From Branchinecta lynchi (taxonomy: Eukaryota; Arthropoda; Branchiopoda; Anostraca; Branchinectidae), in NCBI GenBank assembly GCA_023053575.1, contig JAKZAP010000008.1, positions 7,210,715-7,274,714 on the forward strand: a DNA stretch of 64,000 nucleotides. The letters are read 5' to 3'. The translations under genes were made by a program, and so were the position numbers. This document shows positions 55,601 through 64,000 of the stretch, in pieces. The notes beneath the pieces were generated by a model. It saw only the letters and a program-made list of their open reading frames with translations. It did not search any database and was not told the DNA's origin. The stretch's first letter is position 1, and every line of letters starts with the position of its first letter.

Positions 55601-55969
55601 CAATTTTAGGATAACGTAGGTGAATGACTGTTGGCGAATCTTAGAAACTGTTTAACTCTGTAGCCTAATTTCACTTTGTCGATCATTAATCGGAAAGTCA
55701 GCCTGAAGGGAAGGCAGGACCGACAGCGATGGTTCTAGCTCGATAACACCACCAATGAGAATTGTAGCTACAGCCAGGGGCGTTAAAAGTCGAGAAAACT
55801 TCCTGATAGGGGAAGAATACTAAGAAAGTCACCACAGGCGAAAATTCAAAATGAAAATAAGGGCTAGCTTTTGGTATCATAGGCTATATATTCCTGTCTG
55901 TCTGGGCCAACGACAACATCCGAATGGGGTGATATTTCTACTGAAACTGGTATTTTGCCGGAATGCAGG

Positions 55970-56160
55970 TAATTTTCTCCTCCAGTAAGCTGCAAAATTC
56001 CGATTCTCTGAGCCAAATTCCGTTAGATTCTGACCCAGCTTCCAATAAATTCCGTTAGCAAGTTCCGGTAGATTCCTTGAGTAAGATTTTCGGCAGGGAT
56101 TTCGCTAGATTTCCTGAGCAACAAACAGGTAGATCAGGTACATTTGAAAAATTTTGACTG
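55970..56160. repeat. Short relative of the 52-kb minisatellite element
   Basis: It contains AAATTCCGTTAGATTCTGAC, CAAGTTCCGGTAGATTCCTT and AAAATTTTGACTGGCGCGGC, the same units and end as 52055-52925. The G and C runs just after it (56190-56224) also match the poly-C that follows the larger copy. Confidence 0.6.
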
Positions 56161-56361
56161 GCGCGGCGATATTTTTCGCAGATCTTCTGAGGGGGAGGGG
56201 GACCAGGTGCAGCCCCCCCCCCTCGGGACGACCTGGCTACAGCGGGGCAAACTAGGCCCTTTACTGTCTAAACTAAGGGGTAACGCAGTATCTGTATTTT
56301 ATAGACACATTATTCAAATGCCAAAAAACTAAAAGAGCATATAATGAATCCCCTTCTCTTC

Positions 56362-56424
56362 TTATTTCAGAAAACTTTGTAGTCCCATTCTTAGCTTTTC
56401 TGAGTCGTCACTGCTGCTGGAATT
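56362..56424 (-). CDS. Gene C terminal exon
   Basis: The acceptor ATTTTTTTTTTCAG precedes AATTCCAGCAGC. In the phase 0 required by the previous exon it reads NSSSSDDSEKLRMGLQSFLK followed by TAA at 56362-56364. The serine/acidic run with SDDSE resembles a CK2-type phosphorylation site. It is short, so the call depends on the phase match and on the strong acceptor. No canonical AATAAA was found close downstream. Confidence 0.55.
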   Translation of the reverse strand, partial: NSSSSDDSEKLRMGLQSFLK

Positions 56425-57055
56425 CTGAAAAAAAAAATATATTTTTGGTTTTCCTGCCATGGCTCCTCGGGCTTTTGAGAATTATTTAATTCATTCGTTC
56501 ATATTTTGGCCTGGCCCAAAGCGGTAAACCTCAATTCAATTATTATGACAAGCTGAACTTTAATCATAGAACTAGGATGTTTTGATTTTGTTCGGCCGCG
56601 ATGGAGCCCGCGCTGGAAACGGAAAAAACGTTCATTTGCGGGTCATATAATGACTGCCAGTCCTCGTTAAGTGCATTCGAAGGCTACTATGCTTGCAGAC
56701 TTGGTCAGTTGCTTTGTGTCTATTGTCTGTGAATTCAGTGATGTCTTGTTGTCTAAAAGTTTTGTCTTCACCCTTCAGTCTGAAGAGCTCAAATAAATGA
56801 TAATCATAATAATCTGCAGGCTTAGGGTAAAGCACCGTATCGACACTGACTGTGCAACTGCCAACTGGTGCTGGAATCACAAAGAATAAACTGAGAAACG
56901 GTACGTATTATTATACACCATTATTTCAGCCAATGGCCATAATTATACAGTGACACAAAATAGAAACTACTATAACATAACAACCAAACAAACATATAAG
57001 ACACAACTGGAACATTAGCGAACACGTATAAAGAGATTGTCACATATGACTCTAC

Positions 57056-57238
57056 CTGGCTTTCGATGCTTCCTTTCCGCGCAGTTGATCCCCTCTCCCG
57101 AAGGGCTTTCATTGTTCCAGTCATTCCTATTGGAGGGCAGTGCTGCTTGCTTCTCCTTTGGCCGATTGGTCGAAGAATCATTTCACGTTTAACTGTTTGC
57201 ATTCGCAGGAGGACCTCGTATGAGTCAGGCTCAAGTGC
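57056..57238 (-). CDS. Gene C penultimate exon
   Basis: The exon is 183 bp (61 codons), phase 0 at both ends, between acceptor TTGCTTATTTAG and donor CAG|GTAGAG. It encodes ALEPDSYEVLLRMQTVKREM, ILRPIGQRRSKQHCPPIGMT and a basic tail ending KGSIESQ. It continues directly from the coiled-coil exon at 63233-63395, whose end is also phase 0. I do not recognise the family. Confidence 0.7.
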
Positions 57239-57257
57239 CTAAATAAGCAATAGTTAC

Positions 57258-57548
57258 GTTTTTGCAGATACCATGGTATCTGATACCACGGCTAAAAGGC
57301 GTTTTTGCAGTTATCGTGGTATCTGGCCAGTTATCGTGGTATCTGCAAAAGTCATGTCACTTTCATCAGTTTTTGTCAAATTTGTGGGAAAGAAGTTTGG
57401 CGCTTAGTGATGTGACTGAATATCAGTTTTTCTTTTGGGATGACTTCTAAAAGCGCAATTTCGGCAATTGTCGTTTTTGCAGAGCAACTGTATATCAGAT
57501 ACCAGGTAACTGAAAAATCGACTAATTGCAGATCCAGTTACCGTGGTA
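57258..57548 (+). mobile_element. R5 element, copy 2
   Basis: Inverse of 17255-17575. It starts TTTTTGCAGATACCATGGTA, has GTTATCGTGGTATCTG twice, and contains TTAGTGATGTGACTGAATAT and TTTTGGGATGACTTCTAAAA. It ends GATCCAGTTACCGTGGTAG and lies 20 bp upstream of the gene C exon on the transcribed strand. Confidence 0.6.
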
Positions 57549-57631
57549 GCAACTAATATTACTTTTACGCACGCTCGATCACCTTCCTTCCACGCACACT
57601 GTCCACACTATACTGTTGGGAAAGAGAATAT

Positions 57632-57720
57632 ATCCTTAAAGCAAACCTCGCACTATTTGCTGTTTATGTTTCACTTTTCTAAAATAGTTAAATACTTTAA
57701 ACCAGGTTCTGTTTTTAATA
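57632..57720. repeat. R8 dispersed repeat, short copy 3
   Basis: AAAGCAAACCTCGCACTATT, TGCTGTTTATG and AAAATAGTTAAATACTTTAA follow the same order as in 5055-5160. Confidence 0.5.
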
Positions 57721-57818
57721 TATTATGTACGGATTTTCAACGGATTTGCACGGTTTTCAAACGTATCGATTAAGCAAATTTACATGACCGAGTTTTTGGA
57801 TATAAACTGCTTAGCAAT

Positions 57819-57843
57819 GGGGGGGGGGGGGGGGGGGGGGGGG
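57819..57843. repeat. 25-base G run
   Basis: This is an uninterrupted G homopolymer, the longest of several G or C runs in the window. Its exact length may be affected by sequencing. Confidence 0.85.
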
Positions 57844-57889
57844 TAGAGACCTTACCTACCTAGTGGTCATGTTTGAAATCTTTGAGCAT

Positions 57890-58133
57890 TCTCTTCTGGG
57901 ACCCCCTTACCGCTGACGGTTGACAGCTGAATCTTTCAAAAAATCCGTTGATGAGGAGTGGGAAGCCGTCGAGTGGTAGCTGAATTGGTAGTATCAAACC
58001 AGTATCAATGTGTGATGTTTTAACCACAAAACAAACAAATCATCGTACAGACGAATTCATACAGTCAACTATGGAGCGCATTCTACAGGAGAAATCCTTA
58101 TTTTGCTCCAAGCTGCAATTCAAGGTAATTTAA
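57890..58133 (+). pseudogene. Decayed LINE 3' end
   Basis: ESFKKSVDEEWEAVEW followed by a stop is readable around 57932-57979 and resembles the LINE ending at 3235-3676 (FKKRLDEDW). The 3' tail GCTGCAATTCAAGGTAATTT matches that LINE's tail. Very little coding sequence is left. Confidence 0.5.
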
Positions 58134-58319
58134 TTCTAGCCGCTGGTTCAAAATTCTATCCTTCCGACAGAAAAGAATACCAGCCACGTACGCAAAGTAG
58201 ACCCCGGCGCCGCGCCGAATACTAAAATCAGCTGCGTCGCCGGAAAAAGTATCGGCGTTTGGCGGCGCGCCAGCGCCGCCGATACGAAATCGGCGCCGCC
58301 GCCGGCAGAGGTCGGCGTT

Positions 58320-59739
58320 TCCGAAAATAAATGCGACCAATATAGAAAAACACTAAAAAATGGTAAATTTTGGTCGTGTTAGAATACTGGTTCTTCCGGA
58401 ACGCGCAGCTTCACTTACGAACGAATAGCCACACCATAAGTGCCATCTCTAAGTACGTAAGCCCGAGAAGGTGTACGTAAGCCCGAGAAAGTCTGAAGAA
58501 GTGTGTTATTTTTGCTAATAAAATTTCTTTGTAACTAGCTAGATCCTGAGGTTATTATCTTCCTCAGCATGGCTCATCAGATCAGAGCTGAATCACAATA
58601 ATAAAAATTTCGTTTATTATGGCGAGCTTGCGAAGACCACTCTTCAGTTCTTTTGCTGAAAGAAATCTCACCGGTTCCCAGCGCGGCTGCTTGGGACCGT
58701 ACGCGTGCAGTACTTGAAGATGGCACTGTCCTTGCCATCTTGGGAATTGCAGTGCCTAGGATATTCTAGAAAAGGCATTTTTTTTCTTATTTTTTAATCA
58801 ACTAAAATGGGCAATCTCTGCAAAGTGACCAAATAAATATTGACACTGATGTACTATCGCCGACACAAAAAACTGACACTTGAAATTCCATAAGGAGGAA
58901 ATTGGCTCTCGTTAACACTATGGTGTATGCCTTTTCGGAACTTACAAAGATATCGTTTATGCATACAGACCAGTTCGCTTATTGTTTACCTGTTTTCCCA
59001 AACAGGTAAACTCTGAGGTTCTGAGAGCATTTTCAAGGAGATTTACTTTTTCCTTGTGGGATTTCAAGTGTCCGTTTTTTATGGCGGCGACAGTACTACC
59101 CCACGAGATCAACAAACAAAGTCTGCCAACGCACAGGTCTGAAGTTCTGAAAAACAAATATCTCCTGAAACAGAAGAGCCTGACTGTAAATTATGATAGC
59201 ACACGGGTTTCGTGTGTGAGAGTTCGTGAGTTGAACAGACATTCGTTCGTTTCATACTTTTCCGTTCGAGCCTATGAGATGTTTGAGCTAATCTTAATAA
59301 TCGCTCTGACTTCGAAGGTAAGTAAAACAAAGAAAAAAGGAATCGACTTCGATTCTACAGATAGCAACTCGACTCTCAACCCCGCGTCCGGACGTGCCCA
59401 TTCGCAATTTGAGTCCAAAAAGAAACAAAAACTAAAAGTAACCTTTGCTGTAAAACTGACAAACTAGAAAACTTATTCAGCTTCAACTACGCGGTAGTGG
59501 CTTACACACAAAAGCTCAAATCAAGCCCCAGATTCATTCAGGGCCAAAGACTATTACTACTGATCACAATGATACCATCACAGTGCACAAGATCCAGATT
59601 GCACAAATCAGACTGACCAAAAATCAACACAAAAAAAAGCCCTCGACTTTAGTTCTGTGGCAATGGTAAGTGAGTAAGGAAATATTCAGATCATCGATCG
59701 GATCCCTTCACGGAGAAGGATCGCGGTTTTCACAGATAG
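58320..59739. other. 3' region of the hAT element, function unknown
   Basis: These 1.4 kb lie between the transposase stop codon and the left subterminal repeats. A plus-strand open frame of 161 codons (58982-59467) has no recognisable domain. A small palindrome CCTGTTTTCCCAAACAGG lies at 58989-59006. It could be 3' UTR or captured host sequence. Confidence 0.4.
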
Positions 59740-61088
59740 CTACGGTATTTGAGGATCTTCGAGCGATTTGCAGAGATCATAATTATCATGTACAAACTGG
59801 ATGAAATTGACCCTGTGAGGAGCAATCATCGCTCGTTTATGACTCAAAATGATGCCCGTGATTGAAAAAGATCTTTCCGCACTGGCACTTGTGGCAGAAA
59901 GGGACAACTTTTTGCGAGCTAGTGCGGCAATCCAAGGGATTTGGCCAGAGTATGTCCTCCAAAATTCGAGTGCGCTCCAGGGTTTGCTTCTTGCGCTTTC
60001 ACTTGCAAGCGTCAGGTACAGATCGATTTGGCGCCGAATTATTTCATCATGAGCGTCGGAGTCAGACGACGCAGCTGACGCAAACCTCTTGGCAAGGGTT
60101 CTTACCCTACTCTGTCGTGGTTTCTTGGAACAGGGGTCATCAGTTTCAGAGGCGCAATCTTCGTCACTATTCGGTTCAACATTGGCAACTACAACTTGTT
60201 TGGCTTCAGGACTTTCGTCACAGAACACAGCAATATCACAGGCTTTAACATTATTTTTCACAGCATGGTAGAGGAACTCTCGCTTCGAGATATCTTTCAC
60301 ACTAAGATGTTCATCTATTTCTTTAATCTGAAACACCTGAAAGTCTAGAAGAGCGGCTAAAACCATGTCATCGTCACGCGGCATTCGGTATTTATATTTT
60401 GTCGCTAAACATCTTTTCAGCTCCTGGATAGGAAAGCTGTCGTCATCGGAAATCTCGAGCTTTTCTCTAAGTACAGCCCTGAACAGAAGAGCAAGACTAA
60501 GCGTTGGATACTGCTCACCTTCCAGAGTTTCAACCGCTTCAGCAAAGCTGCCTAGCAGCTTGTTGAGTTCTGTGAGAAGGTTAAGTTCGTCGTCGTCAAA
60601 TATTAGCTCGCGTTTTCCCAATCTACCAAGGAGGATGTTGACAGCAGATATGTGGCTTTTCAAGCTTTTCAGCATCAGGTAAGTGGCACTCCAACGTGTT
60701 GGCAAATCACGGGACAAACTTCGCGGCTGAATAAACGTTGGAGGCGGTGTGCTTTGAAGCTCAGACGCTACCTGATAAACTGGGATGCTTTCGTCAGCTT
60801 CTAAAATCTCTGCAACTTGCGAAATAGATTCAACTACAAAAAAGTCTTCTGACCTCAAATCAGCAATCTCTTTTCCAAGTTCTGCTCCTCTGTACACAAG
60901 GCTTTTGACGATTTCTCGACTTTTGATTACAAGGTTCTGAACCTCCGCAACCTTGGAAATCCCATCCACTGTTATAAGGTTGTGGAGACCATGGGCCAAA
61001 CAATCCCTCGAACCTGACTCGCTTCTGTCAAGGTAGCATGCCTTCACAATATTTGCACCTCTGTCGTGAACCAGAGTAAGATGCTTGC
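59740..61088 (-). CDS. hAT transposase, exon 2
   Basis: The acceptor TTTTTTCTGCAG joins exon 1 through a split Gly codon and reads GKHLTLVHDRGANIVKACYL. The Asp at residue 337 in HDRGAN is the expected second catalytic acidic residue of the hAT RNase H-like fold. The frame runs to a stop at the 59740 end with no interruption. The C-terminal part holds the hAT dimerisation region: WSALEFWRTYSGQIPWIAAL, then LSATSASAERSFSITGIILS, then HRVNFIQFVHDNYDL. The third catalytic Glu should lie in this exon, but I cannot place it without an alignment. The joined protein is 777 residues, a normal length for ZBED-type hAT transposases. Confidence 0.92.
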
Positions 61089-61930
61089 CTGCAGAAAAAA
61101 CATAAAAATAAAATAAACAATGCTGATCCCCGCTAGTTATGGTCTCTCTTTAATAGTTTTTCGACCTTAGCAGAATTACAGAAGAACTGCAACTAGCTTA
61201 CTGCTAGTGATTTACTGTCAAATAGCCAGAAGAAAAACAACAACTCAAAACTGCAGGCAAAATGTTGCGCCTCTCTAGATGAAGAGGAGACAGGTAGAGA
61301 CAGATACCACAAACAGTATGTCCCAGACTCCCGGTTACTGTACTGTGCCGAAGACTTCACAAAAAGCTGAAAATCTACATTCTGTTTATCAAAATATAAC
61401 ACAATTCTATATAATACATTGTACAGATTAGGTTGTTCTGTACAAGTTTTAGCTTAGCCTCCCATGTGTTAACTACCTGATGGGCTAAGAAAAGGATTAG
61501 GCGACAGTTTTGTTATAAATAAAGACCCTTGAAACTTAAATATTTTCTGGTTCTGATTCTGAAAAATCTTTGTAGAGGTGCTTGAGGCAATCTGACATGT
61601 GCATGAAGCAGGTGCAGAGGTAGAAGCTCATCTGAATTTAACATGGGCTTTCATGGTTAAACTGGTATGCTCACCCCATTACTTTCCAGATTGCCTCAAG
61701 CACTTGAACTAACTAGTTATGCCCTGGTTTTTTCACTTTGTCTAAGAAGAACAGGTAAGCGAATCCTTTAGGCTATTAACTCAAAATCAATCATTAACTG
61801 ATGATCAAGTGATGTGATAAGCTCTGGATTAACTAATATGATACTTTTGTAGTTTTTTTTTTCAGAAAAAGTTCAGCTAAAATGGCAGAGCTTGTGTATT
61901 CAGAATTACAAATAAAATATGAGTACATAC
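61089..61930 (-). other. Intron of the hAT transposase
   Basis: The intron is 842 bp, from donor GAAG|GTATGT to acceptor TTCTGCAG, and splits a Gly codon after its first base. TTGCCTCAAGCACTTGAACT near 61690 is an inverse of AGGTGCTTGAGGCAA near 61576, a possible small foldback inside the intron. Confidence 0.7.
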
Positions 61931-62915
61931 CTTCTATTCCGAAAAGCTTCATGCATGCTCTGAATTCTTTTCTAATATTTTCTGCTGTATGTTTCTCTGC
62001 ATTCAGACATGATGTTGTCAGAGTCACACCTTTCATTTGAAACTTCGAATCCAGGTACACAAGTCTGTGACATTGGTATCCAAGGCGCCTGTGGCCATCA
62101 GTCCAAATATCAATAGCTAAAGTTCCTGCTCCATCCATGATCTCTTTGGGATCAGTAACCAGATTTTTAATCAGAGAGAAAGATTTATCATAAATGTCCT
62201 GTAGGGCACTTTTCGCCAGTGTTCTTTCAGATGGAATATCATTTTTGCCATTTCCGATAACATCATATTTCTGAAGAAAATCTCTGAAGCCAGGCTGGTT
62301 GACTATCCCAAATGGCTGCAGATCCCTACAGCAAAAAAGAGCAATATCTCGTCCAAAGAGGTGCTTTTCAGATGTAGACATCTGAAGAGAAGAGCGTTGC
62401 CTCTTTTTTGGAACAAAAAAATCAGACACTTTTGAATTCTCTGTCTTAGCTGGGACTTTGCTTCCACTCTCTTTGTCTTTAACTTGAGCTGCTTGCTCCT
62501 TTTCCAGGTAAAAAGTTTTCTGGACTGTCTCTTCGTTGGCATGGGCAGCTTTTAGATGCAAAACCATATTTGTTGTGCTGACAGAGTTTTTGTAACGTAT
62601 GATACACGAATACACTTTTTTAAGGGGAGCATTTTTGTCCACTTTTTGCGACTGATGGAGACACAGTTTGCAATATACAAAGCCAGAGTCAACTACCTTG
62701 AGTTCTGCGCCCACACTGCACTGCAGATCTCCAAAAAATTTCCATGCATGGCTTTTCCTTGCACTGTTTGTACTGACTTTGAACTTTTCAATTGGCTGAT
62801 GCCCGAAATCCTTCACAGAAAAGCTCATATCCACTTGATCTAAACTGTGTCTGAATGAAACTAAGCCACAGGTGGGAGAACTTTTGAATTTTAGCGAGAA
62901 ACAGTCTTTCAACAT
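61931..62915 (-). CDS. hAT transposase, exon 1 with BED zinc finger
   Basis: The reading frame starts at ATG 62915; a second in-frame Met at residue 30 is an alternative start. Residues 53-125 form a BED-type finger: Trp58 in SHAWKFFG, Cys82 and Cys85 in YCKLC, His120 and His125 in HLKAAH. This is the DNA-binding module of ZBED and hAT transposases. A basic linker follows (FFVPKKRQRSS, a likely nuclear signal). The first catalytic Asp lies in TLAIDIWTDGH (Asp269). The donor AATAGAAG|GTATGT ends the exon after one base of a Gly codon. Confidence 0.92.
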
Positions 62916-63232
62916 GAAGCTTTATCCCTACTGTATGTTCTCAAATCCCTAAAACCCGAACTCGGAAGTAAAAAAAAAAAAGCTATACGCCGATAAAGCT
63001 GTCGGCGGCGTAGTCACGCCGACACCGCGGCGGCGTGTTCGGCGCGCCACTGGATTTTCGGCGGCGGCGCCGCCGGGGTCAAATCGGCGGCGTCGCGGTC
63101 GTTTTCGGCGGCGTCGCGGTCGTTTTCGGCGCGGCGCCGGGGTCTAACGCAAAGGTCTTGGCCATGAGCAAGTATGAATCGTGAGAAGGGAGAGACGGGT
63201 GTTCTGCTTTGTAAGTTCTTGCTGGTACTAAC

Positions 63233-63395
63233 CTCCAGTTCATGTAGGGGGTGAACTCGTATTGGGACCCGCTTATCATTTTCCAGCGCGCTGCAGCGCA
63301 GTCTCTCTTCCGCCAGATCAAGTTCAAGCTTTCGAACAGATTGTTCTAATCCTCCAAGCTGAATTATCTTCTGTTGAAGTTTCCGATTCTCTTCT
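63233..63395 (-). CDS. Gene C coiled-coil exon
   Basis: The acceptor CCTTTCTTTCAG precedes AGAAGAGAATC. The exon is 163 bp: one base completing a codon, then 54 codons in full, ending GAG|GTTAGT. It encodes EENRKLQQKIIQLGGLEQSV, RKLELDLAEERLRCSALEND and KRVPIRVHPLHELE. The first 40 residues show a regular leucine heptad pattern, so a coiled coil is likely. It ends in phase 0 and continues into 57056-57238. The 6.0-kb intron that follows contains the hAT element. The family is not recognised; a structural or centrosome/cilium-type protein is only a guess. Confidence 0.75.
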
Positions 63396-63419
63396 CTGAA
63401 AGAAAGGAAGATTTGTCTT

Positions 63420-63797
63420 GACTTTGTTTTCCTCAGAAATTTCCCAAAAAGCAGGCAGTGGTGGTCCTCCCAAAAATACGATGCAGCCTCATAAGCGAAA
63501 ACTGTCCCGGTTCGCCCACATGAGCAGAAGAGAAGATCCCCTCTTGTGATGAAAGCTCTGCTCGCCACCCCGATGCCCGGTTGGAAGAAACTCCGGGGTG
63601 GTCAACGTAAAACGAGGCTGAGCACCCTCAGGGAAGAGTTCGAGCCTATCGGAGGCTTCCGCCGGCATTGAAGGAGACCGGATCTCTACTGGCTTCAGCG
63701 ACGCCACTAGCAGAACACCGAGATTCATGGCATGCCTTGGTCCGTCAGCAGCTGTCGCCAGGGAGACTGCACAGCTTGCGTCCTGACACAAGTACAA
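63420..63797 (-). other. Possible upstream coding sequence of gene C, unproven
   Basis: A minus-strand frame from 63790 reads VSLATAADGPRHAMNLGVLL, VASLKPVEIRSPSMPAEASD and PRFTLTTPEFLPTG after a possible acceptor (CTTGTGTCAG). I could not find a donor in the phase needed to join the exon at 63395, so it may be an unrelated exon or chance. Confidence 0.25.
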
Positions 63798-64000
63798 TTA
63801 AGCCTAGCAACCGATCTACTTACAAGTCCCTCTCCCCGTGATAGACATGGTACCAAATTGTCCTTACCATCAAATACACCGGAAACAAATTATAGGATTA
63901 GTAGGTAGACTAACTAGCAAAGGTTGCAAACCCCTCATCGCTTACAAACGTTCAAAATGGTGTATCTCATAAAGGAATTTTTGTACCAAAAAACGAATGA
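63798..64000 (-). mobile_element. R2 element fragment, inverted, cut by the window edge
   Basis: In reverse complement it shows AGCGATGAGGGGTTTGCAAC, CTTTGCTAG, TTGTTTCCGGTGTATTTGAT and GAGAGGGACTTGTAAGTAG. These phrases occur in the same order at about 50210-50420 and 50820-50910 in R2 copy 2. Confidence 0.65.

Larger units (their letters stand above)
58198..63146 (-). mobile_element. Complete autonomous hAT transposon, 4949 bp
   Basis: The terminal inverted repeats are perfect over 22 bp: TAGACCCCGGCGCCGCGCCG plus AA at 58198-58219 and its inverse at 63125-63146. The flanking sequence is the perfect 8-bp duplication ACGCAAAG (58190-58197 and 63147-63154). Both subterminal zones (58220-58320 and 63000-63124) are extremely GC-rich with many CGGCG repeats, probably transposase binding sites. 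A two-exon transposase gene on the minus strand fills most of the rest. It sits in an intron of gene C in the same orientation as the gene. Perfect ends, a perfect duplication and an open transposase frame suggest recent insertion. Confidence 0.95.

Noticed and set aside
56632..56880. Minus-strand block resembling an exon (YYDYHLFELFRLKGED)
   Set aside because: There is a possible acceptor (CCTAAGCCTGCAG) but the open frame does not match the phase of the upstream exon, and no donor is evident; the serine exon at 56424 fits better.
58982..59467. 161-codon plus-strand frame inside the hAT element as a second transposon gene
   Set aside because: No recognisable domain, antisense to the transposase and in a compositionally ordinary region; not supported beyond length.

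Overview
The window is eukaryotic, most likely from an invertebrate animal. The coding sequence is in short blocks bounded by GT/AG splice signals. A casein kinase 1 alpha with animal-type sequence is recognisable, introns are kilobases long, and most of the DNA is transposon-derived: hAT, Tc1/mariner-like, PIF/Harbinger-like, CR1/L2-like LINE relics, and several families I cannot classify. No prokaryotic operon, rRNA or CRISPR array is visible. I cannot name the phylum; nothing seen looks like a typical vertebrate repeat.

All three host genes read on the minus strand. (1) At 4.5-7.5 kb is the 5' part of a CK1-alpha gene; its 3' part lies beyond the left edge. Exon 1 is followed by two near-identical 107-bp versions of exon 2 that lie 36 bp apart, which looks like a mutually exclusive pair. 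(2) At 17.7-43.5 kb is a large gene I do not recognise ('gene Z'). Five exons join in consistent phase into a 2615-residue reading frame. It has an N-terminal C2H2 finger, two giant low-complexity exons (4.6 and 2.1 kb) with internal repeats, and a C-terminal four-cysteine motif. (3) At 56.4-63.4 kb are the last three exons of a coiled-coil gene ('gene C'). Its intron holds a complete autonomous hAT transposon (58198-63146) with 22-bp terminal repeats, an 8-bp target duplication and a spliced 777-residue transposase.

Between the exons the DNA is a nested repeat landscape. I use working labels. NA1, NA2 and a short MITE (9293-13545, 53291-54962, 14201-14533) are non-autonomous hAT-like elements with 8-bp target duplications. 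R1 elements carry tandem units of about 125-135 bp and a TTTTGGGATCCCAAAA palindrome. R2 elements have palindromic ends and carry nested R1. R3 elements are rich in poly-C and end in hairpins. R6 is a GGGTCATT-ended element, R7 a CCAACTAGTTGG array, R8 a dispersed repeat beginning near AAAGGACCCCT, R9 and R5 are inverted pairs, R10 comprises foldbacks sharing GCCCAAGCTGAC, and R12 is a 145-bp array split by NA1.

The strongest leads are the duplicated kinase exon, the architecture of gene Z, the apparently intact hAT element, and an R3 element whose end begins 8 bp from a gene Z exon and supplies its splice-site pyrimidine tract. Everything here was read by eye: splice sites, phases and target duplications were checked base by base, while family labels rest on motif recognition without database searches.
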